Positions 1 to 5,509 of a stretch of DNA of 6,864 nt are shown here, in pieces. The stretch comes from Candidatus Woesearchaeota archaeon (GTDB lineage: Archaea > Nanobdellota > Nanobdellia > Woesearchaeales > ARS49), in NCBI GenBank assembly GCA_023261345.1, contig JAHFPE010000041.1, forward strand, positions 1-6,864, read 5' to 3'. The translations under genes were made by a program, and so were the position numbers. Each line of letters starts with the position of its first letter. Within the stretch, counting starts at the first letter, position 1. The notes under the pieces are model-generated. The model searched no databases. It saw only the letters and a program-made list of their open reading frames with translations, and was not told the origin of the DNA.

Positions 1-2
1 AA

Positions 3-464
3 CATCTTGAACATTTTGCCTGTGGCATTTTTGTGAGAGGGATCGCAAATGTATTGTATCTTACTGGCATCTCCATTCTTTTACCTCTCATTCTAGTTGT
101 ACTTTCGCTCCCTCCAGTGGGCGCACTTCTCTTTTTGTTCTTAACTAGTATTCTTGCAATTGGCATGTCAATGAGTGGTGCAATTCTTTTGAGATGGTGG
201 AAAGGAAGTTGGCGTAACACGTTCATCTGGCTTGGGATTATTACTATTGCGCCAGGAATTGCAGGACTCGCATTAATTACATCAGGTAAAGATATTATTG
301 GTTGGCTAGTTGATGAAACAGCAGCGCATAGAGCACTCTCGCTCTATATTCAACTTCTTGGACAAGAAATTCCTACAGTGTGGCTTGTTGCTGCAGTTTA
401 CGTGATACTTGGAGTTGTATTCTTGCATCTTGGTATGACTGCTCCAAAACGAACGAGAAGTTAA
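3..464 (+). CDS. Small four-helix integral membrane protein, 5' end missing
   Basis: The reading frame is open back to the window edge, so the gene probably starts upstream. GTG at 33 is the first candidate start inside the window, but the ten codons before it are also open. Numbering from that GTG, four apolar segments can be seen at about residues 5-26, 28-53, 62-83 and 114-134. The loop after the second segment is basic (R54, K57, R61), the loop after the third carries Asp and Glu, and the tail ends in a basic cluster. By the positive-inside rule this gives both ends in the cytoplasm. I see no catalytic motif and do not recognise the family, so no function is proposed. The gene ends in TAA. 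The next gene starts about 120 bases later behind its own TATA box, so the two are probably transcribed separately. No other gene is visible in 465-586. Confidence 0.7.
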   Translation, partial: HLEHFACGIFVRGIANVLYLTGISILLPLILVVLSLPPVGALLFLFLTSILAIGMSMSGAILLRWWKGSWRNTFIWLGIITIAPGIAGLALITSGKDIIGWLVDETAAHRALSLYIQLLGQEIPTVWLVAAVYVILGVVFLHLGMTAPKRTRS

Positions 465-557
465 TGGATTAATAATCAAATTCCTCTATATGTTTGTCGC
501 TGTACTTCTAAGATCTCCCCGTAAAGTAAGAAGCTTTAATCACTCAACAATAGCAAC

Positions 558-567
558 TTTATAAATA
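558..567 (+). promoter_or_regulatory. Archaeal TATA box for the AbrB-like/kinase unit
   Basis: The sequence TTTATAAATA closely matches an archaeal TATA box. Its centre is about 25 bases before the ATG at 587, and archaeal transcription usually begins about 25-27 bases from the box centre. The mRNA would therefore start at or within a base or two of the start codon (leaderless). No Shine-Dalgarno site precedes that ATG, which agrees. This is pattern matching plus inference, with no expression data. Confidence 0.6.
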
Positions 568-586
568 CCCGATACATATCCTATGT

Positions 587-727
587 ATGCAATACGTGAT
601 TACAAAGCGAGTGGCAAAGCACGGCAGACAAGCAGTAATTGTGATTCCTAAAGACTTGCAGAGCTATCTTCCCCCGCATACACTTCTCAAGATAACTATG
701 GATGTCATGGAGAGCCCAAAACCATGA
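587..727 (+). CDS. Small AbrB/SpoVT-like swapped-hairpin protein, 46 aa
   Basis: This short frame encodes 46 residues. The segment TKRVAKHGRQAVIVIPKDL (residues 6-24), followed by a short LPP turn and the strand LLKITMDVM, fits the AbrB/SpoVT looped-hinge pattern: a basic first strand, a G-x-x-x-V-I-V-I-P core, a short helix, then a strand ending in acidic residues. Members of this fold usually dimerise and bind DNA, and serve as transcription regulators or antitoxins. It is close to the minimum length for the fold. The ATG lies at the expected transcription start of the TATA box at 558-567. The stop TGA at 725-727 overlaps the kinase ATG at 724 (ATGA), which suggests an operon with coupled translation. 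The gene is easily missed because of its size. The fold is fairly well supported; the role and DNA target are not known. Confidence 0.72.
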   Translation: MQYVITKRVAKHGRQAVIVIPKDLQSYLPPHTLLKITMDVMESPKP

Positions 728-2430
728 GCAGCCACCCAATACAATCAGATAGGTACGAACTTGCACAAGTAGTTAACAGCAAGGAGCCCACATTCAGAAA
801 GGGTTGCTGGGGTGAAGTTGAAAGATATCTTGACAAGTACACAACTCAAGATAGTAAAGAAAAAAGGCATGTTGCAATCAAAGTACTTGCTCCAACAGAT
901 CTTGCACGTGAGCAAGCAAGAAAACGTGGAAAAGATCTCGCAACAATACTGTATAGAGAAGGACGCTTCACTGGGCATCCAAATCTCGTCTTAGCAAGTG
1001 TTCAAGAGGCAAAAGATGGCACGCCCTTTGTCGTAATGCCTTGGTATGACCGAACACTTGCAGATCTTCTTGATGCAAGAAAAGGTTCTCTTCACATGTA
1101 TGAAGCAATGCATTTAATTGAGGGAATTCTCGCAGGCATGCACGCGTTGCACAAAAAAGAACATCTAATTCATGGAGACATTCACGAAAGAAATATTCTT
1201 CTTGATGAGAATAACGAGCCACTTATTGCAGATTGTGGAAGTGCAACAATCGAAGAAAGTGTTAAAAAATTTCCACACGATAATACCGGCGCTAAGTACA
1301 CTAGATCCCCCCGTATGTTTCTTGAAGGATCCCAGCCACGCGAGTCAGGGGATTGTTTTGCTGCAGCAGCATTATTTTACAGAATGCTCACTGGAGAATA
1401 TCCTTTTCAACAAGAACTTAACGCGAATGAAGAGGAATTTCGAGAACTAATAAAAACGAAACTAACAAGAGAAGAAGTTACGCGAATCACATATTCAAGA
1501 GAAATCTATTCCGAAGAATACCTCACGCTTGTTGAAAGAAAACTAAGTAGAAAAGAAATTCCAAAAGAATTCCGTAAAACTTTTTTTGACGTACTCACTG
1601 AAGGCAGTTGTGGCGCAAAAGATCTCCTCGAGAAATTAAAGCGAGACTACGAGAAAGATAAAGGAATTGTTCACAAACTCGAGGAAAGAAAATCATGGCT
1701 CCAAGAGCTCAAGGAAGCTGCAGCCGGAGGATTGGGAATTGGTGTATTACTAAGTGCAATAGTCACCGGATACCTGTGGTCAAGTTACTTGTCTCCAAAG
1801 CCAAGAATGGATGCTCTGGCAGATATTGGAAGTGAAGTGACATATCGCGACATCGAAAAATGTGACTTTCTTCTTGAAGCAGAACAAGTATACGCATTCA
1901 TAGACGCTGATAAATCAAATAGTTCTCATCTTGCGGAATTCCAAATGAAAAAATATGGAGACAATAAATTTCTGGACAAAATAGTGATGGCGTTTTGCAA
2001 GACCATGAAGAGATACGATGGAACAGGCGCAATTCCACGAGATTACGATGCACGATATCATAGAAGTATGTTTGCGGGAGGATTGGATGCAGACACGTTC
2101 CTAAATGATGTCATGCGTAAATTCTTGCAGGACACAATACCACGAGCAGAAATTAGAACAAATATTATTGACCTCGAGGATGCTCTTGCCATGGCACAGA
2201 TCGGCACGCAGCCAGTGCTTGATGCAGTACGCGCGACAAACAATACGAACTTTAGAGTTTACAAGGATGCGCGAAAGCCAGATGGTACGCGCATCATTTC
2301 TCCTGAAGAGAAGGACTTTTTAGAGCAATGGATTGGTCGGGTGATTCGAGAGTGCGGGACAAAAGTTTTCTTAAAATCGGACTTGTTGCAAGCTGAACCA
2401 ATCGAAACAGTTCGCGCAAATGCGAGATAA
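724..2430 (+). CDS. Membrane-anchored Hanks-type Ser/Thr protein kinase with unrecognised external domain
   Basis: This 568-residue protein has an N-terminal kinase domain (about residues 11-300). It includes a degenerate glycine loop KGCWGEV (26-32), VAIKVL with the ATP-binding K53, and E79 as the likely helix-C glutamate. The catalytic loop is HGDIHERN (H150-N157, base D152). The metal-binding motif is DCG (170-172) in place of DFG, and SGDCFAAAALFYRMLTG (208-224) follows the activation segment. The key Lys, Asp, Asn and Asp are all present, so activity is plausible, probably transfer of phosphate from ATP to Ser or Thr. A charged helical stretch (about 300-332) leads to a single membrane span at 334-356. 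This would place the kinase inside and residues 357-568 outside the cell. I do not recognise the external part; residues 394-405 resemble an EF-hand loop. The ATG overlaps the stop of the AbrB-like gene, with a weak GGAG 11 bases upstream. The last 45 codons overlap the opposing AbrB-PhoU gene. The kinase call is strong; signal and substrate are unknown. Confidence 0.88.
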   Translation: MSSHPIQSDRYELAQVVNSKEPTFRKGCWGEVERYLDKYTTQDSKEKRHVAIKVLAPTDLAREQARKRGKDLATILYREGRFTGHPNLVLASVQEAKDGTPFVVMPWYDRTLADLLDARKGSLHMYEAMHLIEGILAGMHALHKKEHLIHGDIHERNILLDENNEPLIADCGSATIEESVKKFPHDNTGAKYTRSPRMFLEGSQPRESGDCFAAAALFYRMLTGEYPFQQELNANEEEFRELIKTKLTREEVTRITYSREIYSEEYLTLVERKLSRKEIPKEFRKTFFDVLTEGSCGAKDLLEKLKRDYEKDKGIVHKLEERKSWLQELKEAAAGGLGIGVLLSAIVTGYLWSSYLSPKPRMDALADIGSEVTYRDIEKCDFLLEAEQVYAFIDADKSNSSHLAEFQMKKYGDNKFLDKIVMAFCKTMKRYDGTGAIPRDYDARYHRSMFAGGLDADTFLNDVMRKFLQDTIPRAEIRTNIIDLEDALAMAQIGTQPVLDAVRATNNTNFRVYKDARKPDGTRIISPEEKDFLEQWIGRVIRECGTKVFLKSDLLQAEPIETVRANAR

Positions 2431-3259
2431 TAACTATCTCTGCCCCTTTTGATTTCCGTAATGCACCATAACAAAAACCGAATTGTAGTTTATTTTTTTG
2501 CTCATTTATTTTGTGAATGCATTCAATATCATTCAAATAGTACCCATCATATAAAAGAGAGTAATACTTTTGAAGCTGCTGCAATAACGAAACTGCTAAC
2601 GTGGATTTCTTAGAACAATTCTTTGAAGCGTATTGGTATAGGTAATAATAACCATGCGAAATATGCATGAGTGAAACAAGGATTTCCCAATCAGAAGATG
2701 AATCATGTTTTTGTTTTGTAAGTACTCGCTCCAAGTAAAGTACAAGCTTATCGTGCTGATTGCGAAAGTCAATTATGTCATTTGTATGATAGAATGTTCC
2801 AAGTGAGAAGTCAGTCAAACACAATGTATGAACTTCTTTTATGATAAGGAAAATCCTACGAAGTAGAACATCATACTGCTCTTTTCGAGGTTCTGAAACA
2901 TTTGCAATCTCGCAAACAAGTTTTTCTTTTCGTACAACTTCAAAACCAAGAAGCTTTTCATGTGTTGTGCGTAGAACAGAACGTGCTGTTGATTCATCGA
3001 TTCCAGTGAATGTAATTCTATCAAATCCTGAGCGGTATACGTGCGTGAGAATGTTCATAACATCAGGCCGATTTGTTTGAGTAATTGGAATAAGAAGTGC
3101 AAATTGATGAATCGGTTCTTCTCTTGAGAAAAGTAGTCCATTGTTTGTTTCAACTATTGATAGTTCGCTTTCAGTTTTGAGTTGTTGTTTACGCACCCAA
3201 GTTGCAGGAAGACTCACCGTAAGTGTCCCGCTGCCTTGCTGAATTAATCGACGCCGCAT
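2294..3259 (-). CDS. AbrB-domain plus PhoU-like helical regulator
   Basis: This 321-residue protein opens with an AbrB/SpoVT-type domain (residues 1-45). It has the pattern R-R-x-L-I-Q-x-G-S-G-T-L-T-V-S-L-P-x-x-W-V, then a short helix and the strand SELSIVE. Residues 50-115 form a mixed alpha/beta linker. Residues 122 to about 302 are long amphipathic helices of PhoU type, ending in HLRELFRLVQLATSPIL (280-296). The combination is a known archaeal group usually annotated as phosphate-uptake regulators. PhoU proteins sense phosphate status through metal-binding helical bundles, whereas the AbrB part suggests DNA binding. No pst transport genes are nearby, so a phosphate role is inferred from family only. 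The ATG at 3259 is chosen because a TATA box at 3286-3293 places the transcript start a few bases upstream and the AbrB motif begins at once. It diverges from the barrel gene across a palindromic region. Its last 45 codons overlap the kinase gene on the other strand. Confidence 0.8.
   Translation of the reverse strand: MRRRLIQQGSGTLTVSLPATWVRKQQLKTESELSIVETNNGLLFSREEPIHQFALLIPITQTNRPDVMNILTHVYRSGFDRITFTGIDESTARSVLRTTHEKLLGFEVVRKEKLVCEIANVSEPRKEQYDVLLRRIFLIIKEVHTLCLTDFSLGTFYHTNDIIDFRNQHDKLVLYLERVLTKQKHDSSSDWEILVSLMHISHGYYYLYQYASKNCSKKSTLAVSLLQQLQKYYSLLYDGYYLNDIECIHKINEQKNKLQFGFCYGALRKSKGAEIVIISHLRELFRLVQLATSPILRKLLSRTLESPDQSIALKSPSLQEK
2489..2512 (+). terminator. Candidate T-tract terminator for the kinase transcript
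   Basis: A T-rich stretch about 60-80 bases past the kinase stop includes seven T in a row at 2493-2499 and a second TTTATTTT run. Archaeal RNA polymerase commonly ends transcription at such tracts without a hairpin. The tract lies inside the opposing AbrB-PhoU coding region, where it encodes Lys- and Asn-rich sequence, so it may be coincidental. Confidence 0.3.
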
Positions 3260-3285
3260 ACCATACTAGAAGATATAACGAGCAA

Positions 3286-3293
3286 TATATAAA
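3286..3293 (-). promoter_or_regulatory. TATA box for the AbrB-PhoU gene
   Basis: On the minus strand this reads TTTATATA, a textbook archaeal TATA box. Its centre is about 30 bases before the ATG at 3259, which predicts a leader of only a few bases. The first palindrome of the group at 3305-3332 begins about 12 bases upstream of the box, where a bound protein could help or block assembly of TBP and TFB. Confidence 0.6.
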
Positions 3294-3304
3294 TCTGTTG
3301 CAAG

Positions 3305-3332
3305 GAATATTCGAATATTCAAGAATATATTC
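3305..3332. promoter_or_regulatory. Three adjacent palindromes, candidate operator
   Basis: The stretch holds GAATATTC at 3305-3312, the same 8-mer again at 3313-3320, and GAATATATTC at 3323-3332. Each is a perfect inverted repeat, and the first two together form a perfect 16-bp palindrome. Centres are 8 and 11 bp apart. The cluster sits between the two divergent TATA boxes, about 12 bp from the AbrB-PhoU box and 10 bp from the barrel box. This fits a shared binding site for a dimeric regulator, perhaps the AbrB-PhoU protein itself, though that is inference. An AT-rich region can make short palindromes by chance, but three in 28 bp sharing the same GAAT/ATTC arms is striking. Confidence 0.5.
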
Positions 3333-3341
3333 TCTATCCCT

Positions 3342-3352
3342 AAAGTATATAT
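3342..3352 (+). promoter_or_regulatory. TATA box for the barrel-like gene
   Basis: AAAGTATATAT resembles an archaeal TATA box. It predicts transcription from about position 3374 and so an untranslated leader of about 50 bases before the ATG at 3427. A leader agrees with the clear Shine-Dalgarno site there, unlike the leaderless arrangement of the neighbouring genes. Confidence 0.5.
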
Positions 3353-3387
3353 GGAGCCGCCACTCTTCAATGAACACACAGAAGTAC

Positions 3388-3406
3388 ACCGATGTAGTAC
3401 CGATGT
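3388..3406 (+). repeat. Short direct repeat in the leader of the barrel-like gene
   Basis: ACCGATGT occurs at 3388-3395 and again at 3399-3406. The copies are 11 bp apart, start to start, about one turn of the DNA helix. They lie in the predicted 5' leader between the expected transcript start and the ribosome-binding site. They might be a regulator or RNA-binding site, or a chance duplication. Confidence 0.35.
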
Positions 3407-3412
3407 CATGAG

Positions 3413-3420
3413 AAGGGGGT
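3413..3420 (+). promoter_or_regulatory. Shine-Dalgarno site of the barrel-like gene
   Basis: AAGGGGGT, centred on a run of five G and ending seven bases before the ATG at 3427, can pair with the conserved 3' end of archaeal 16S rRNA (CCUCC), allowing one G-U pair. It fixes the start codon and is the strongest ribosome-binding site in the window. Confidence 0.6.
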
Positions 3421-3426
3421 AAACAA

Positions 3427-4458
3427 ATGAAATCAGCAAAAACTCTAGGACTTGCAGCAGCAGTATTTACCGCAGCAACAGCACTATTCTCGCCAAAAGC
3501 AAGTGCGCAAGAAATCACGCTTTACAACAATTCAAAAATCACTTCAACAGAACAAGGAACAAATTCAACAAGCGAATCAACCTTGATTGCAAACGGCAAA
3601 GACTTTAGTGTTGGAATGACGCAAGATTACAAAAGTGTAACTGATACGATAACTGCTGTATTACAGGCGAAATTGCAGACGAATGAAGGAAGAACTCGTT
3701 TTCTTATTGGAGCAAATCAAGCTGACACGACAACTGTAGGACTTAAAATTAATCATGATATCACGCAAACGCTAACTATTGGTGCAGGCGCTACTTCAGG
3801 ACAAACGTATTTTGTGGGTGCACAACTAGGCAAAAAAAATGACCAAGGACTACAACTTGCACTCATTCGAGAGGGTGGAGAAGACAAGCTACGTTTGGAA
3901 GTTTGGAAATATTTCGCATCACCTAATATTTTTGTTGGTGCAGCACGGGATGGAGATACGTACAGTGGAGTTCTTAGCATGCCATCTCAAGATGGACTTG
4001 CAGTACGAACAAACTACACAATCAATAGTAAACTTGGCAATTGGAGTGCAACAGGAATTGTTGGAATTTCAAGAAAAGAAGATCCAATAAGTGTGAATGA
4101 TTCGTTTGCACTGAACCATAATCCAACAGTTATCGGAAACAAAATTCGAGGACTTCCTGGAGCACCTCTATTGGGACCCTTATCAAGTTTGCCACAACTA
4201 GTCATAAATTGGGGTGCAAGAGCAACATATTCAGATGACGCACTTCGTCAAGTAGAGGTCGAAGCGATCAAATATGTAGAACGTGATAACACTTGGTGGA
4301 TTGGCGGAACGTACAAGTTCGGGCTTGATGATAAAACAAACACATTTGGAATTGAAGGTGGAATGACGACAAATAACATCACTTTCGGATTAGACGTAAG
4401 ACGAACGCCTCAAACCAATGAAACAAGTGTAGGGTTAACTGCAAGATTAAGATTTTAA
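3427..4458 (+). CDS. Secreted protein resembling an outer-membrane beta-barrel
   Basis: This 343-residue protein begins with a clear Sec signal peptide: MKSAK, an Ala-rich apolar core (residues 6-21), then SPKASA with predicted cleavage after A27. The mature part has almost no long helix. It is built of short alternating polar/apolar segments separated by Gly/Asn/Asp/Thr-rich turns, for example TTVGLKINHDI, TYFVGAQLGKK, NIFVGAARDGD, TWWIGGTYKFGL, TFGIEGGMT, NITFGLDVRR and SVGLTARLRF. The repeated pattern and the terminal Phe, with V335, L337, A339 and L341 alternating before it, look like the last strand of a bacterial porin-type barrel. Aromatic residues near strand ends agree with membrane girdles. 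No family is recognised. In an archaeon an S-layer-associated or other extracellular beta protein is the main alternative. The gene has its own TATA box and Shine-Dalgarno site and diverges from AbrB-PhoU. Secretion is well supported, the barrel fold moderately. Confidence 0.75.
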   Translation: MKSAKTLGLAAAVFTAATALFSPKASAQEITLYNNSKITSTEQGTNSTSESTLIANGKDFSVGMTQDYKSVTDTITAVLQAKLQTNEGRTRFLIGANQADTTTVGLKINHDITQTLTIGAGATSGQTYFVGAQLGKKNDQGLQLALIREGGEDKLRLEVWKYFASPNIFVGAARDGDTYSGVLSMPSQDGLAVRTNYTINSKLGNWSATGIVGISRKEDPISVNDSFALNHNPTVIGNKIRGLPGAPLLGPLSSLPQLVINWGARATYSDDALRQVEVEAIKYVERDNTWWIGGTYKFGLDDKTNTFGIEGGMTTNNITFGLDVRRTPQTNETSVGLTARLRF

Positions 4459-4500
4459 GAGTGAGCTGACTCTAATTCGCTAGATGAGCAAACTTGAGAA

Positions 4501-4511
4501 TCTTATTTTTT
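4501..4511 (+). terminator. Candidate T-tract terminator of the barrel-like gene
   Basis: TCTTATTTTTT lies about 45 bases after the barrel stop and coincides with the last codons of the converging PurE-like gene. It fits an archaeal T-tract terminator. A weak five-base hairpin (AGAGT/ACTCT, 4458-4473) lies closer to the stop but has no T-run directly after it. Confidence 0.4.
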
Positions 4512-5390
4512 CGAGAACTCACTTAATGGAACAACGATTTCGTTTAACGTGCCTCGTGCAAGTCGTTGCTCATTGCGATCTTGCACTAATTTCTCTCGAA
4601 TTCCATCATTTGAACCTGCTAGAACTTGTAATGCAAAATATCCTAAACTTCTTGGTTTTCCAACACCAACAAAGATTGCATTTTGTGGCGCGTCTCGAAG
4701 ATTATTAAGATATTCCGCTGCAGAACATGAAGAATACATACAAACTAACACCTTGGCATCATCTGCACGAAATGGTTCATCAGCATCATTCTGCAATATC
4801 AACGGAAGTTCCACGCCATTCTCTGCCAAAAGAGTTTTTGCCCCAATTGAATCTTTTTTTGCATCAAACGATCTATATTTTACTCCGTAATGATCAAACA
4901 ATCCTGAGAGTTCTTTAGGAACTTCTCCATTCCTATGTACAATAAGAACTTCAGAATAATACTCTGAAAATCGCTTCGCTGCCATTACTGCATTTGAAAG
5001 TTTTCCTACACCAACAGATGCGGTTGCGAAACAAGGCGGGTGCTCTTCTGATGAGAGAACACCTGCAGCTCCAACGAAAACACTATCTGACATTGGACAA
5101 CCAATGATTACTGTTTGAGGAGGAGCATATCTTGTAAAGTCGCACGCAAGCACATTCGTTCCACGAGAACAGGTAACTATTCCATCCCAACCCCGTGCTG
5201 CAAACTCACGAATTTGTTCGTGCTCCCAATATGCAGGAAGAAGACGCACTGTACAAACCGCGCCTGAAGTAGCAGAAAAAGGCTGTGTTGTTGCTTCAGT
5301 TTTTGAGAAAAGACGTTCGTATCCTGCGCTTTTTACATCTGCTTCACTATCAAACACAACCGCAATCTTAGGAGGATTATTTCTTGGCAC
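4503..5390 (-). CDS. Tandem PurE-like (AIR carboxylase family) protein
   Basis: The 295-residue protein looks like two PurE-type Rossmann domains in one chain. The first (about residues 7-142) has KIAVVFDSEADV where PurE has its GSDSD loop (S15 and D18 kept), and GWDGIVTCSRGTNVLA in the gly-rich loop position. It also has VIIGCPMSD and then ASVGVGKLSNAVMAAKRF (124-141), like the conserved PurE 'ATxAIGxAxNAALLAxxIL' region. The second (about 146-258) is more diverged but repeats VGVGK followed by an apolar helix (241-257). The tail NDGIREKLVQDRNEQ resembles the PurE C-terminal helix. PurE enzymes move the carboxylate in purine synthesis (AIR/CAIR). The usual SAHRTP loop is replaced by LPAYWE (51-56), so the catalytic His is missing there and activity is uncertain. 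No purine genes are adjacent. It starts at GTG; a stop lies in frame ten codons upstream, with CTG at 5405 the only other near choice. Confidence 0.68.
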   Translation of the reverse strand: MPRNNPPKIAVVFDSEADVKSAGYERLFSKTEATTQPFSATSGAVCTVRLLPAYWEHEQIREFAARGWDGIVTCSRGTNVLACDFTRYAPPQTVIIGCPMSDSVFVGAAGVLSSEEHPPCFATASVGVGKLSNAVMAAKRFSEYYSEVLIVHRNGEVPKELSGLFDHYGVKYRSFDAKKDSIGAKTLLAENGVELPLILQNDADEPFRADDAKVLVCMYSSCSAAEYLNNLRDAPQNAIFVGVGKPRSLGYFALQVLAGSNDGIREKLVQDRNEQRLARGTLNEIVVPLSEFSKK

Positions 5391-5420
5391 GTTCTTTGAG
5401 GACAGAATTCGCCTCGGTCA

Positions 5421-5451
5421 CAATTAAAGAATAATTGAAGTTGTTTTTAAG
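5421..5451 (-). promoter_or_regulatory. Possible promoter of the PurE-like gene
   Basis: The 119-base gap between the lipoprotein stop and the PurE-like start contains two TATA-like stretches on the minus strand: CTTAAAAAC (5443-5451) and CTTTAATTG (5421-5429). The first would give a leader of about 30 bases, the second one of about 10. Neither is a strong match and no Shine-Dalgarno site precedes the GTG. The gene may instead be read through from the lipoprotein gene. Confidence 0.28.
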
Positions 5452-5509
5452 ACTTATGCCTGAAAATTCTACAGTTCGAACATTTCGGCGTTATCGTAGA
5501 AGGAGTTTA

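Noticed and set aside
509..536. Possible hairpin CTTCT/AGAAG upstream of the AbrB-like gene as a terminator for the first gene
   Set aside because: The stem is five bases with an 18-base loop and no T-tract after it, which is within chance expectation.
724..2430. Reading the AbrB-like/kinase pair as a HipBA toxin-antitoxin module
   Set aside because: The kinase has Hanks-type motifs and a membrane span rather than the HipA fold, and the small protein is AbrB-like rather than a HipB helix-turn-helix protein.
3189..3518. A 109-codon minus-strand frame across the divergent promoter region
   Set aside because: It runs through both TATA boxes, the palindromes and the signal-peptide region of the barrel gene, and its protein is featureless and Cys/Tyr-rich. 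The other genes explain the region better.
4484..4918. Several open frames on the plus strand opposite the PurE-like gene
   Set aside because: They are antisense to a gene with family-level similarity, overlap each other in different frames, and their translations show no domain or signal pattern.
5376..5417. A very short minus-strand frame starting near 5417 and overlapping the start of the PurE-like gene
   Set aside because: It would encode only about 14 residues, has no Shine-Dalgarno site, and could be a leader peptide only by speculation.
5474..5481. Palindrome GTTCGAAC between the lipoprotein and PurE-like genes
   Set aside because: It is a single 8-bp palindrome with no partner copy and no clear relation to a promoter. 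A chance occurrence is likely.
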